From contig JALXCZ010000001.1 of NCBI GenBank assembly GCA_026990595.1, forward strand, positions 26,734-90,733: a DNA stretch of 64,000 nt, written 5' to 3'. This DNA comes from Sulfurovum sp. (lineage in GTDB: Bacteria > Campylobacterota > Campylobacteria > Campylobacterales > Sulfurovaceae). Shown here one piece after another: positions 53,074 through 62,311 of the stretch. The notes beneath the pieces were generated by a model. That model did not search any database. It was not told where the DNA came from and was given only the letters and a program-made list of their open reading frames with translations. Position numbers and translations under genes: made by a program. The stretch's first letter is position 1, and every line of letters starts with the position of its first letter.

Positions 53074-54339
53074 TTAATTTTTAACAATGATACGCAAATG
53101 TCTTGTACCACTGCTGAGTTCAAAATCATCATGCTTGTCTGACATTATGGTCAGTTTTATTGTATTATTGTCAAGAAACTGCACGTCTACATCTGCAGGG
53201 AACTGCATATCGGTCAGGACATCATGTGCATCAAGAGGGCGAAAATAAATTACATAACTCTTTTTCGTTTCTACAGTAAGCTTGTCAAAACTTTTCTCCA
53301 TGATATAAAATTTCTCTTTAATATATTTCGTATTGAAATACCAGGTAATTTTTTTGATCTTGTCATTATATCCATATGTCAGCAACACACGATACCGACT
53401 GTTATATTCAAGCCTTTTTAAAGGGAATATTGCAAATTGCTTCTCTGAAAAACGGTGATTTGGGTCATTATTGCTGTCCATCAAATAGGTGTTGACCACA
53501 TTATCTTTTTGATCAAAAAGATCAAATGAAATCAGTGTCACATGCTTGAAATAATAATCATTGAAAGCTACACTGACAGGAAAACCGCTTACATCATGAT
53601 CGGGCAAAGGGTCAGGTATTTCAGCATAGAATGCAGGTGGCACCTCTTTCTGTCCGTCATAGGGGAAGAGGATCATATCGGGATTATTCTGTTTGTTATA
53701 GTTCAATGCTTTCATATATGCTTTGTCCCGTACACGATGAGAAAGATCTTTACAGCTTTTCCAATACCGTCCGGTACCATTAAAACTTTTGCCTGAACAG
53801 AGTGCATTCATGTCACTGTTCCCCATCACATAGACAAATGCACTTTTATCACTGTCAGATTCACGCTGCATCACTCCGACACCTACTTCATTAATGGCAG
53901 GACTCAAAAATGCAAAACGGTGGTAGATCGCAGAAAAAAGTCCATCTACCGATTGGTGTGCATTGTGATTGTCTGTTGAAATATTTTCACTGACCACCCT
54001 TGAGAGGTAGCCTGCATTCATGGTTCTGTCTACAGGTTTTTCTCCTGTAAAGTTTTTATGTCCTTTGATCTCAAAATGGTCTGATTCATTATTCGATACC
54101 AGGTAGTAGGCATGGGCTTTAGCAGCTGATTGCAACTGGGTATTGGAAGAAAGCCTCATCATTCCCGCTCCTGTACGGATCATATTAAGATATGACTCTG
54201 CCTCTATCGTTTCATAACTCACATCCATAGGCAGTGCTTTTCTCTCTATGGTCTCTTTAGGCAAAATACTCAGATCAGGATTCACTACTTTCAAAAATAC
54301 CAATATTAACAGAAGTGCTACAAACAATTTCATTAACAT
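53074..54339 (-). CDS. CAP/SCP-domain exported protein
   Basis: An N-terminal signal anchor (about 1-20), then a CAP domain (about 45-180; LNMIRTGAGM..L.SAAKAHAYYLVSNNESDHF and SENIS, SAIYHRFAFLSP with conserved His and Glu), followed by a 240-residue beta-rich C-terminal part of unknown family. CAP domains are secreted proteins with varied functions. Probably periplasmic or surface. No obvious operon partner. Confidence 0.83.
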   Translation of the reverse strand: MLMKLFVALLLILVFLKVVNPDLSILPKETIERKALPMDVSYETIEAESYLNMIRTGAGMMRLSSNTQLQSAAKAHAYYLVSNNESDHFEIKGHKNFTGEKPVDRTMNAGYLSRVVSENISTDNHNAHQSVDGLFSAIYHRFAFLSPAINEVGVGVMQRESDSDKSAFVYVMGNSDMNALCSGKSFNGTGRYWKSCKDLSHRVRDKAYMKALNYNKQNNPDMILFPYDGQKEVPPAFYAEIPDPLPDHDVSGFPVSVAFNDYYFKHVTLISFDLFDQKDNVVNTYLMDSNNDPNHRFSEKQFAIFPLKRLEYNSRYRVLLTYGYNDKIKKITWYFNTKYIKEKFYIMEKSFDKLTVETKKSYVIYFRPLDAHDVLTDMQFPADVDVQFLDNNTIKLTIMSDKHDDFELSSGTRHLRIIVKN

Positions 54340-54446
54340 ATTGGCTCTTTATAGTGATTTTATGATAACCATTATATATGATTCATCTTAAGGGAAACCT
54401 GAGCAAGAAATGTATGAAAAGTTAAGGGGAAAGAGGGGAGAATCAG

Positions 54447-54469
54447 TTACCGCAGTCACTGCGGTAACA
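54447..54469 (-). terminator. Hairpin after the small Ala/Pro-rich exported gene
   Basis: Perfect 11-bp inverted repeat GTTACCGCAGT / ACTGCGGTAAC with one-base loop, 23 bp beyond the stop of the gene at 54492-54674. Confidence 0.5.
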
Positions 54470-54491
54470 CAAACAGAGGAAGTCAGAAGAT

Positions 54492-54674
54492 CTATTTTTC
54501 TTCCGGAGTTGCTTCTTCTGTAGCATTTTTGTCATCTTCAGGTGCCGGTGTAGCATCTGTTGCTGCTCCCTGAACTGCCTGTACTGCTGCATCTTGTGCC
54601 GGTGCTTCATCATTTGCCTGTACGAACATTGTAGTCATCGCCAACGCTGCGATCATCATTAAAAACTTTTTCAT
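54492..54674 (-). CDS. Small exported Ala/Glu-rich protein (60 aa)
   Basis: A signal peptide (about 1-20) is followed by a short low-complexity mature part rich in Ala, Asp, Glu and Pro. AAAGGATA precedes the ATG. Function unknown; a hairpin follows the gene, which supports a real, separate transcript. Confidence 0.7.
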   Translation of the reverse strand: MKKFLMMIAALAMTTMFVQANDEAPAQDAAVQAVQGAATDATPAPEDDKNATEEATPEEK

Positions 54675-54782
54675 TGTATATCCTTTAATATATTATGTGT
54701 GTGAACGAAATATCATTGATATCTGAACAGGCAAATTATAATCTTATAGTATTACTGCATCATTACCTGTTTTTGATATAAT

Positions 54783-54805
54783 GATTATTCAGAGGATTCT
54801 ATTTA
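54783..54805 (+). repeat. 23-bp direct repeat, left copy
   Basis: Identical over 23 bp to 56102-56124; the sequence is GATTATTCAGAGGATTCTATTTA. It lies before the exported DUF3298-like gene. Confidence 0.8.
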
Positions 54806-54829
54806 CAATTACAGGGGAGGTGTTTGCTG

Positions 54830-56077
54830 ATGTGGCATATTATTACACTATTATTCATACTGAGCTTTACAATACATGCTGAGGAATTATTTACAGATCC
54901 CCATACTTTTCATTTAGGACACAAAACGTTTATGGAAGAGTATTGCAAAAGTATTAAAGCAGAAAAACAGCTTTGTGAAAAGAAAAAATTGCGTTTTCTG
55001 GATTACAAGAGCGATGATCTTCCTGCATTTTTAGCTAAAGTTGGCGAACATATTACCCCCATACTTTCAAAGTATAACAAGCAAAAAATGAAAAGATCCG
55101 TACTCTCCAATATCAAAGACTTTGAAGGAGATGTGAGTGGAGAATGGTACAATGCACTCTCTGTAGATCTCTTTTCAAAGACATCTGCCACCTATACACT
55201 CTCTGAGACTTCAAGCGGCTATACCGGTGGTGCACACGGCTATTACGGTATAACCTTCAGTAATTATGATACTCGGACACAAAAAAAACTGACACTTGAT
55301 GATCTGCTTCTTCCAGACTATAACCAGACCCTGCAACATATTGCATTCACGCATTACAAAGAAGCACGTGGTCTCAAACCAACACAGACACTTTTAGATG
55401 ACGGATGGTTCAATAATAAGTTTGAATTGGCGGAGAATTTCGCTGTTACAGACAGAGGGCTCTATTTTCTTTACAATCAGTATGAGGTCAAATCCTATGC
55501 AGACGGTATTACAACCTTCATGCTCCCCTACAGTAAGATACGCTCACTCATAGATCCAAAAGGAGCACTTGGCTTTGCTCTTGGAAAAAATCGAAAGATC
55601 CATGCATCCTTTTATGAAGCAGAAAAGCTCTCCATCATATTCGATGCAAAGGTCAATGCAGACAAAACACTTACCGTCACGGCGAAAATGACGAACCTCA
55701 CCTACAGTAATGCCCGAGGATGGCTCTCTTTGTCCTTTCCACAGATGCAATATAAAAAAGCCATACTCAAGATGCAAAAAAAAGGATTTACACATCTGCA
55801 AGCCTATCCCAAAGGCAGCAGTATCTATAATATCAAGCAGAAAAAAGCCCTGCCTGCAAACTATCTTTTGGTAGAGGCCGAAAAGAAAAAATGGCACTAT
55901 AACGATGCCTGTACACTCACACTGACCATCTCTCTGCCTGCAAACAGCAGTGAATGTATCATTGACATCAGAGGTTCATTAAAGGCTGAAGGGAAAAACA
56001 TTACACTGCCGGAGGAATATGAAGGTGTGAAGGGGCAACAGAATTTTACAAACTACAGGGTCTTTGTAGGTATATGA
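54830..56077 (+). CDS. Exported DUF3298/RsiV-like protein
   Basis: A signal peptide (about 1-16) is followed by a DUF4163/DUF3298-type region (about 100-230): SVDLFSKTSATYTLSETSSGYTGGAHGYY, NYDTRTQKKLTLDDLLLPDY and FMLPYSKI are typical. C-terminal half beta-rich, family unknown. Probable periplasmic or surface protein. I use the ATG at 54830 (GGGGAGG upstream); a TTG at 54824 is also in frame. Flanked by perfect 23-bp direct repeats. Confidence 0.82.
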   Translation: MWHIITLLFILSFTIHAEELFTDPHTFHLGHKTFMEEYCKSIKAEKQLCEKKKLRFLDYKSDDLPAFLAKVGEHITPILSKYNKQKMKRSVLSNIKDFEGDVSGEWYNALSVDLFSKTSATYTLSETSSGYTGGAHGYYGITFSNYDTRTQKKLTLDDLLLPDYNQTLQHIAFTHYKEARGLKPTQTLLDDGWFNNKFELAENFAVTDRGLYFLYNQYEVKSYADGITTFMLPYSKIRSLIDPKGALGFALGKNRKIHASFYEAEKLSIIFDAKVNADKTLTVTAKMTNLTYSNARGWLSLSFPQMQYKKAILKMQKKGFTHLQAYPKGSSIYNIKQKKALPANYLLVEAEKKKWHYNDACTLTLTISLPANSSECIIDIRGSLKAEGKNITLPEEYEGVKGQQNFTNYRVFVGI

Positions 56078-56101
56078 TCTAGAAAAGCCTCTAAATGCTT
56101 G

Positions 56102-56124
56102 GATTATTCAGAGGATTCTATTTA
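56102..56124 (+). repeat. 23-bp direct repeat, right copy
   Basis: Same 23 bp as 54783-54805. It includes the stop codon of the M48 protease gene on the other strand. Confidence 0.8.
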
Positions 56125-56915
56125 TATATCCTTCCCAAAGGGATCAGCTTTTTGGAGGTATCATATTCTCTCTCACGGATATAGGCTTTCATCTTCTTGA
56201 TGCGTTTGATAAAATCAGGATGATCGGCAAGCAGATACTTCCACCCTTCTCCCTCTTTTTTCATTTTTTCGAAAAGTGCCGTTGCTCCATTTGCTGTTCC
56301 ATAAGCACAGTTCAACATATCTACACCGAAAAGATCCGCAGCCATTTCCTGTTCCTGGGAATAGCGGTTATTGGTCATTTCAAGTGTGGTGCTGAAGAGT
56401 GAACCGTAGTTGTCTGAAGAGAGCAGCATGCCTGCTACGGCAAAAATGAGCCCTTTGCCCATCGACTTAATGTTGTCTTTATGTTTAAAATGTCCCAGTT
56501 CATGCCCTAGTACCATGGCCAGTTCATTCTCCGTCTTAACTTTATGCAAAAGCCCCTTGGTCACAAGCATTTTTGCTCCCGGCACTGCCATGGCATTGAC
56601 ATGGAAGTCATCCATGACATAGGCATCTACCTTGTAGGGAAGTTTGGCACAGACTGCAAGTTTATCCACCATATGCTGAAGCTGTGTACTTTTTTGGGTC
56701 TGATTCATGTCAATATCCATCTGTACATACTTCATGATCTTTGCTTCATGCTCGGGTGAGAGATTTTCTGCGATGATGTTGACCGAGGCGGTCACGATCA
56801 GATAGAAGAGCACTACAAAAACCAATAGACCGCTCAACAGTTTCAATGCAAAAAGAAAAAGGTACTCTTTGGGACGGTTCACCTTCTCATCAGGCAGTTT
56901 GGATGTATATTTCAT
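56118..56915 (-). CDS. M48-family membrane metalloprotease
   Basis: Zinc metallopeptidase of the HtpX/Ste24-like family: one N-terminal membrane helix (about 22-45), then HELGHFKHKD (zinc ligands His and His), and Glu in EMAADLFG as the third. A possible second hydrophobic segment follows the HELGH motif. It overlaps the upstream YbjQ-like gene by four bases, forming a three-gene operon. Likely membrane quality control. Confidence 0.93.
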   Translation of the reverse strand: MKYTSKLPDEKVNRPKEYLFLFALKLLSGLLVFVVLFYLIVTASVNIIAENLSPEHEAKIMKYVQMDIDMNQTQKSTQLQHMVDKLAVCAKLPYKVDAYVMDDFHVNAMAVPGAKMLVTKGLLHKVKTENELAMVLGHELGHFKHKDNIKSMGKGLIFAVAGMLLSSDNYGSLFSTTLEMTNNRYSQEQEMAADLFGVDMLNCAYGTANGATALFEKMKKEGEGWKYLLADHPDFIKRIKKMKAYIREREYDTSKKLIPLGRIYK

Positions 56916-57349
56916 CGCCAGACCGCAGTCCCGTATGCCAATACTTCAACCGCACCTACATTTCGGTTGGCATTCTTTGAAATGGAAGAGGTCTCTATGC
57001 GGATATTGATGATCTCACTGGCATCTTTTGCATCCTCTTTCATACGCAATATGGCTTCTCTTCTGGCACGGTCGACCAGCGTCTCATACGTGGCTATGTT
57101 CCCACCGAAAAGATTTGCCAAAGAGGCAACGATCTTTTTGAAATAATCAATAGAGATCACCACCGAACCGCCTACAAGCTTAACCTCTTTGATCCCCTCT
57201 TCATGCAACGGTTTTTTAAGCATGATCGTAGGTAAACTCACCATCTGCTCCTCTCTTTCTCTGATAGAGGTGAGATGATGCTTTTCAAGAATAGTACCAC
57301 TGATGTACCCAACTGTCATCAGTACAGCAAAAAGTATAAGATTTTCCAT
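56912..57349 (-). CDS. YbjQ-family protein with N-terminal membrane anchor
   Basis: A hydrophobic N-terminus (about 2-20) is followed by a linker and a YbjQ (UPF0145) domain (about 55-145; YFKKIVASLANLFGGNIATYETLVDRARREAIL). YbjQ proteins form small pentameric assemblies with unclear function. Lies between a soluble YbjQ gene and the M48 protease gene; overlaps the protease start. Confidence 0.88.
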   Translation of the reverse strand: MENLILFAVLMTVGYISGTILEKHHLTSIREREEQMVSLPTIMLKKPLHEEGIKEVKLVGGSVVISIDYFKKIVASLANLFGGNIATYETLVDRARREAILRMKEDAKDASEIINIRIETSSISKNANRNVGAVEVLAYGTAVWR

Positions 57350-57664
57350 CTATACTGCCTTTACTGCCGTCCCGTATACGTAGAGTTCTGCTGCTCCGGC
57401 AGCCACTGATGAAGTGGAAAAACGTACATTAAGAATGGCATTGGCACCAAGAGATGCCGCCTGTGCTTTCATCCTCTTCATTGCCTCATCTCTTGATTCA
57501 CTTAAAAGCTCTGTATAGCCTTTTAGCTCTCCTCCGAAGATATTCTTGATGGAAGCGGCAATATCCCTGCCCGCATGTTTTGCCCGTACCGTAGAACCGG
57601 AGACCACACCGTAATGCTCCACGATCTCTTTACCTGGAATATATTCTATATTTGTAATGATCAT
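57350..57664 (-). CDS. YbjQ-family protein
   Basis: A 104-residue UPF0145/YbjQ protein: N-terminal TNIEYIPGKEI, then the conserved IKNIFGGELKGYTELL and ARxxAxxRM helix and a C-terminal GTAVKAV. Cytosolic. First gene of the YbjQ-YbjQ-M48 operon; an AAGGAG site precedes the ATG. Confidence 0.93.
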   Translation of the reverse strand: MIITNIEYIPGKEIVEHYGVVSGSTVRAKHAGRDIAASIKNIFGGELKGYTELLSESRDEAMKRMKAQAASLGANAILNVRFSTSSVAAGAAELYVYGTAVKAV

Positions 57665-57846
57665 TTTTGCTCCTTGTAGGATATTATAAGATAGATATCT
57701 TTATTTTACGACAGACATAGAAAGATAATTTACCATCACTCCAAGCACTCAAAAGATGATCTTGTGTTTTTCGACTTAACATTAAATTAATTTATAAAAT
57801 AATATAATAAATATTAGAATTAAAATTATAATATCAGGAAAATACA

Positions 57847-58320
57847 ATGAATGTTTTGCATCCTCCCTTTGTACATTTTGTCATAGCTCTGCCGCTTGCA
57901 GCCCTCTTTTCTCAACTCACTTATGTGGCAACCGGAGACAAAACCTACTCAAAAGCAGCCATTCGTATCATCGCTTTTGCATTACTTGTATCATTCTTTG
58001 CAGTATTCAGCGGGATCATTGATGCAGGGGAGATCACGAAGAACCATGCCATTCTTAAAAATGGTCTGCTGGTTTTAAGTAACCATAAAATATTCGGCTT
58101 TGTGGTAGTTGCCATATTGCTTGTGACAACATTGGTAAAATGGTTTGCTATTTCCAAAGATTCTATGAGTATGGAAAAACTCTCTATACTGCTGATCATT
58201 CTCTCTATTGCTGCATCTCTCTACCAGGGAAATCACGGTGGATCTCTTGTATACAAATATGCCGCAGGTATTGATAACAAGATTGTTCAGAACAGAGTTT
58301 TGGAGGAAAAGGGCAAATAG
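57847..58320 (+). CDS. DUF2231 family membrane protein
   Basis: A 157-residue protein with about four hydrophobic segments and the DUF2231 motif HPPFVHFVIALPLAALFSQL at the N-terminus (conserved His pair). C-terminal GNHGGSLVYKY is also typical. The function is not established; predicted membrane-embedded. AGGAAAA precedes the ATG. Confidence 0.88.
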   Translation: MNVLHPPFVHFVIALPLAALFSQLTYVATGDKTYSKAAIRIIAFALLVSFFAVFSGIIDAGEITKNHAILKNGLLVLSNHKIFGFVVVAILLVTTLVKWFAISKDSMSMEKLSILLIILSIAASLYQGNHGGSLVYKYAAGIDNKIVQNRVLEEKGK

Positions 58321-58386
58321 AACGGACGACTTTATGTCCGTCCATACACCTTATTGTGTGATATGCTTAACTACTCTTTGATTCTC

Positions 58387-58782
58387 TTATTTTCCGCTAT
58401 GTGCATGATGCACTTCTATCAGTTCTTCAATATTTGTATCAAGAACATAGACATTTTCATATCCTAACATTTCAAGATACCCCATCACACGGTTGGCAAA
58501 CCATCCTTTTAGACAGGCAACAACTATCGGTTCGGTATGATCCGAAGGCAGTTCATCCAAATAGGAACTGAAATCCGTATAGGGCATGTAGTATGCATTG
58601 GCAATATCTGCTTCCTGCGCATTGTCACCACTCACTTTCGCCGGTGGTCTGACATCCAGTAAAATGGCTCCGGCATCCATCAACAGTTCTCTGGTCTGAT
58701 GCAAATTAACCATACCCAGATTCTCTTTTTCTTTATTGATCTGAATGATCGTCTCGACTCTTTCTTTTGTTTTATTTTCCAT
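58387..58782 (-). CDS. Rhodanese-like domain protein
   Basis: A 131-residue single rhodanese domain (about 20-125). LLMDAGAILLDVRPPA begins the fold; the active-site loop VACLKGWFANR has the catalytic Cys. Likely sulfur-transfer or sulfane-sulfur binding, in the cytosol (no signal peptide). AAAGGAT precedes the ATG. Confidence 0.9.
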   Translation of the reverse strand: MENKTKERVETIIQINKEKENLGMVNLHQTRELLMDAGAILLDVRPPAKVSGDNAQEADIANAYYMPYTDFSSYLDELPSDHTEPIVVACLKGWFANRVMGYLEMLGYENVYVLDTNIEELIEVHHAHSGK

Positions 58783-58915
58783 TGGTTGATCCTTTCTATA
58801 TATTGTGTAGATATACTCTATCTAAATTCCAATATAGCATTATGCAACTAAAGTTGCATTTAAAGCAATTGTATAAGTTATAATTTGTACAATGTCAACA
58901 AAAAGAGAGTAAAAC

Positions 58916-59230
58916 ATGTCCTATACACAAGAACAAGATCTGGATGAAAAGTTTTTTGAAAGAGCCGATGCGCACATTAAACTGGCAAATGAGTATATGA
59001 ATCAGCAGGAAAATGCCGAAATGGTCAACAATTCATTTTTATATGCAGCCGCAAGGTTCAATGCGTGGATCAGTGCAGCAGGTTTGAAAGATGCTGAAGC
59101 GATGAAGGCAAAGCGAGCAGATCTTATTCGTTATTTTGTAGAGCAGTATACTTCTATGCTTGAAGAGAATCTCGATAATTATATTGACAACTATGACCTT
59201 TATCTGGGAATATCTAAGGAAGAGAAGTAA
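58916..59230 (+). CDS. DUF3144 protein
   Basis: A 104-residue helical cytosolic protein: FFERADAHIKLANEY and SFLYAAARFNAWISA match DUF3144. Function unknown. Likely monocistronic. Confidence 0.9.
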   Translation: MSYTQEQDLDEKFFERADAHIKLANEYMNQQENAEMVNNSFLYAAARFNAWISAAGLKDAEAMKAKRADLIRYFVEQYTSMLEENLDNYIDNYDLYLGISKEEK

Positions 59231-59251
59231 CTGTCTCTTTCCTTATTTGTT

Positions 59252-59554
59252 TTATCCGAACATTCCTTTAGTCAGTAGCAATGTCACAAGTGCCACGATG
59301 AGAGCCGCACTGAAAAATTTCGTATAAAAACGGTTATTGATCATCACAGAGACAATGGTTCCCGCCAGAATAGCTAAGACCATAAAGCCGTACAGAATAG
59401 ACATCAATACAATGGTATTTTGCGGAATTTCCATCATTTTTTCATCGGGAAATACAAAGGTTTGCAGCCCTATGGCAACCAGCCAGATATATAAAAAGAC
59501 AGAAAAGAAAGCTGTCCAAAATAAAAACTGTATTTTACCGCTTCGTATGAGCAT
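59252..59554 (-). CDS. Small membrane hypothetical protein
   Basis: A 100-residue protein with three hydrophobic segments (about 10-30, 43-65, 75-97). AAAGGATA precedes the ATG. Family not recognised. Confidence 0.75.
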   Translation of the reverse strand: MLIRSGKIQFLFWTAFFSVFLYIWLVAIGLQTFVFPDEKMMEIPQNTIVLMSILYGFMVLAILAGTIVSVMINNRFYTKFFSAALIVALVTLLLTKGMFG

Positions 59555-59763
59555 TTACTATCCTTTTATCATATAACCTTGAATTACCTACGGGTAGTCC
59601 TTCACATTTCTCTACTTACATCTCACCTTTTCTCACTCTTTCAAAAGTTAAGGTATTTACTTAGTCCGGTAATATTTTAACGCATAAATATTTTAAAACT
59701 AAACATCTATTAAAAAAATCACTCTATAATTACTTTAAATATAAAGCATAAGGAAAATTAATC

Positions 59764-60111
59764 ATGAAATACGCTTCACCTTTGAAAATGAATAAAGAGG
59801 ACAGTGCCATTACCAAAGTGCTTGGGAAAGCCAAATATTTCGGTATCTATAATGATGAAACCAATCAGATTGAAGTAATAGAGAATATGGAAACAGGCGG
59901 TCCAGCATTTTTTACAGAACTGAAAAAACATCATGTAGATGTACTTCTCACCCCTCATGCAGGGCCAGGAGCAGTCAATGGAGCTGCCCAATTCGGTATT
60001 CCTATGTTCTACTGCGGCGATGAGCGAAAAGTGCTTTTAGAAGCAGTCAAAGAGTTTCAGGAGGGTAAATACCCTCAGATCACTGCTGAGAATTTTCAAC
60101 AGTTTCGCTAA
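59764..60111 (+). CDS. NifX/NifB-like FeMo-cofactor-binding-domain protein
   Basis: A 115-residue Nitro_FeMo-Co fold: KYFGIYNDETNQIEVIEN and the core VDVLLTPHAGPGAVNGAAQFGIPMFY. Stand-alone domains of this kind occur outside nitrogen fixation; no nif genes are nearby. AAGGAAAAT precedes the ATG. The upstream region contains the CTTAGTCCGGTAATAT motif seen also near 13 kb. Confidence 0.87.
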   Translation: MKYASPLKMNKEDSAITKVLGKAKYFGIYNDETNQIEVIENMETGGPAFFTELKKHHVDVLLTPHAGPGAVNGAAQFGIPMFYCGDERKVLLEAVKEFQEGKYPQITAENFQQFR

Positions 60112-60116
60112 AGACA

Positions 60117-60146
60117 ACACTGCAACATCTCACAATGCTGCAGTGT
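60117..60146. terminator. Hairpin between convergent NifX-like and methyltransferase genes
   Basis: Stem ACACTGCA / TGCAGTGT, extended inward by CAT/ATG after one mismatch. Lies in the 37-bp gap between two convergent stops. Confidence 0.55.
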
Positions 60147-60148
60147 GA

Positions 60149-60724
60149 TCATACACGCAACACTACCGTAAAATCACCCTCCATATAGCCCTCTTTTATC
60201 TGCACTTTTACACCCAATGGTCTACAAAGCTCCAAGATATCATGAGGCACCCAATAGCTAAACTCACCCTCTTGCTCTTTCCCGCATAGCAGATTAAAGA
60301 CAAAACCCTTACGACTTTTTTCAAAACATCGCTGTATGAAGATGCGTGTTTCCATACGCGTTAAAAGGTTCATTGAACCACTTGCCACATACCAGTCTGC
60401 CAGAGGGATAGTCTGTTTTAAAATGTTACGCTGGACTATTTTACAGCCCGTACGAATCTTGGCTTCTTTGACCATGGGGTCACAGAGGTCTAAGCCTATG
60501 TAGGTTTTGGGCAAGTTGTTCTTCTCTTTCAAATAAAGATAAAAATCACCAAACCCACAGCCTGCATCTACAAGCGTATTATTCTTTATATCACCCAAAC
60601 AAGAGATGATGGCAGAAAAACGACGTTTCTGTGTCTGCGGAGAATCCCACGCTACTCCCTCAGCTGAGACACCATAGGTCTCATAATTGTTTTGATAAAA
60701 CGCTTTTTGATTGATACGTGCCAC
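60149..60724 (-). CDS. Class I SAM-dependent methyltransferase
   Basis: A 191-residue methyltransferase: motif I LVDAGCGFGDFYLYL, post-motif GLDLCDPMVKEA. Substrate unknown. It starts four bases after the stop of the DUF234-like gene, so they are co-transcribed. Confidence 0.9.
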   Translation of the reverse strand: MARINQKAFYQNNYETYGVSAEGVAWDSPQTQKRRFSAIISCLGDIKNNTLVDAGCGFGDFYLYLKEKNNLPKTYIGLDLCDPMVKEAKIRTGCKIVQRNILKQTIPLADWYVASGSMNLLTRMETRIFIQRCFEKSRKGFVFNLLCGKEQEGEFSYWVPHDILELCRPLGVKVQIKEGYMEGDFTVVLRV

Positions 60725-60727
60725 AGG

Positions 60728-61654
60728 CTAATACTTCTTATTTTTATAGGCTAACAAGTCATCTTTAGATAAATCATCCAAGAGAGAAGAGAGATGCGTA
60801 GCAGACAAAAGTGTAACATTACCCTCCTTTATCTCCTCACATTCAGGGTCAAATCCATTTTTAGAGAAAAGTACATAGTCTGAGATATCAAGTTCTGCTT
60901 TTTTGCACTTCTGCTTCAGTGTTTCCAGCATGTTAGGCTTCGCAGGTTTTTGGGAGTATTTACATGCACCTGCCAACAGCTTACCAGACTTCCTTTTAGC
61001 CAGCAGTTCTATGTGTGTATGTTTGTCATAGTAGGAACCTATGGAGACTATGGGGTCATCTGCAAACTTCTGGGCAAAACTTTGTGTTACGAGTTCTCGC
61101 ACAAAAAGATTGGAAAGCAAGATAGAGAAGTTCCCTTTGAGTTGCTGCCACTTTTGCGAAAATTCAGAAAAGTCACCACTTGAAATGCTCTTATAGTTAG
61201 GTGAAACCATCGCAAACCAAAAACGCATAAAAGGCAAATCAAACAAAATCCTGTCAGATTTCCCATCGCTTTCATGCAAAGGTTTTTCTACCGAGAGGTC
61301 AAACTTTAAAAGACTTTTCATAGCCAGATAGTCAATGGCTTCTTCACCCTTATCCCTGCCTACTCTCGCCTTTTTAAAGACCCCGTCTTCATACTCTTCA
61401 CCCAAAGCAATGATAGACAACAACATATGGTACAAGGCATTCCCGTGCGTGTAGCGTGTGATACTGTTGTGTATCGGCTCATAGTTACCCAGTATCTTCT
61501 CTTCTATCAGCCCATCAAAACTCTTAGAGACATCTACATCCCATCCGGTACCACCAAACACAGTAAAATACTCCAAAGCTGTATCAAAATCTTTTATGTT
61601 GTTCTGATACGCAAAAGAACGAAAATGTTGCAGAAGGGTTGGATGTTTTGCCAT
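60728..61654 (-). CDS. DUF234-like protein lacking an ATPase domain
   Basis: A 308-residue protein matching the C-terminal part of archaeal-type DEXX ATPases (DUF234: LPFMRFWFAMVSPNY, VRELVTQSF, then a restriction-endonuclease-like region around LLAGACKYSQKPAKPN). The P-loop ATPase domain found in family members is absent; the N-terminal ~60 residues do not replace it. Start with a weak AAGGCT site. A stand-alone form; function unknown. Confidence 0.7.
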   Translation of the reverse strand: MAKHPTLLQHFRSFAYQNNIKDFDTALEYFTVFGGTGWDVDVSKSFDGLIEEKILGNYEPIHNSITRYTHGNALYHMLLSIIALGEEYEDGVFKKARVGRDKGEEAIDYLAMKSLLKFDLSVEKPLHESDGKSDRILFDLPFMRFWFAMVSPNYKSISSGDFSEFSQKWQQLKGNFSILLSNLFVRELVTQSFAQKFADDPIVSIGSYYDKHTHIELLAKRKSGKLLAGACKYSQKPAKPNMLETLKQKCKKAELDISDYVLFSKNGFDPECEEIKEGNVTLLSATHLSSLLDDLSKDDLLAYKNKKY

Positions 61655-61732
61655 AAGCTAGCCTTGTTTTAGATGTGTCATTATAGCAAAATTTAGCCAT
61701 AGCATTATCACTATTTAGCTATACTGCTGCCT

Positions 61733-62299
61733 ATGTACACCTCTCACAAACTCCTAGCACTTCATAAGCCCAAAGGCTATGTCGTCACACGCTCTGACGA
61801 ACGTGGACGTAAAACAGTCTACGACCTTCTACCCGACTGGGCTTTTAATGACGGATGGATGCCTATAGGACGCCTTGACCTAGAGTCCAAAGGGCTTCTG
61901 CTCTTCACCACTGATGGACAAATAGGCAACAAGTTGACCAAGCCTGGAGGCTGTATAAAAGTATACGAAATCTGGGTCAGAGGTCACGTCACAGATGCAC
62001 ACATCACCCAAGCCAAAAGAGGTGTAGAGAGTAAACACGGACTACTCAAAGCCCTTGTTGTTGAGAAGCTGGGTATGGGTGGAGCAAAAACCAAATTACG
62101 CATAGTCATAGACGAAGGCAAAAACCGTCACATTCGCCGACTCTTTGGAGCACTCAAAGACCCAAAATTTGGGACACCTCTAAAAGTCTTGGAGTTAAAA
62201 CGTGTGAGCATCGGTAGTTTTGGTCTTGACATAGAAAATGGTAAATGGCGTTTTCTTTCAAGTGAAGAAGAGAGAATGTTGCTTAATGGTTTGGAATAG
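61733..62299 (+). CDS. 23S/16S rRNA pseudouridine synthase (RluE/RsuA group)
   Basis: A 188-residue enzyme that isomerises uridine to pseudouridine in rRNA. The catalytic motif GRLDLESKGLLLFTTDG contains the Asp. No N-terminal S4 domain is present, which fits the RluE type within the RluB/E/F/RsuA group. The exact target is not decidable from sequence. Convergent with arfB. Confidence 0.9.
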   Translation: MYTSHKLLALHKPKGYVVTRSDERGRKTVYDLLPDWAFNDGWMPIGRLDLESKGLLLFTTDGQIGNKLTKPGGCIKVYEIWVRGHVTDAHITQAKRGVESKHGLLKALVVEKLGMGGAKTKLRIVIDEGKNRHIRRLFGALKDPKFGTPLKVLELKRVSIGSFGLDIENGKWRFLSSEEERMLLNGLE

Positions 62300-62311
62300 T
62301 CATGTATATGA

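Noticed and set aside
59764..60111. NifX-like gene as evidence of nitrogen fixation
   Set aside because: Stand-alone proteins with this domain are common without nif genes, and none are present here.
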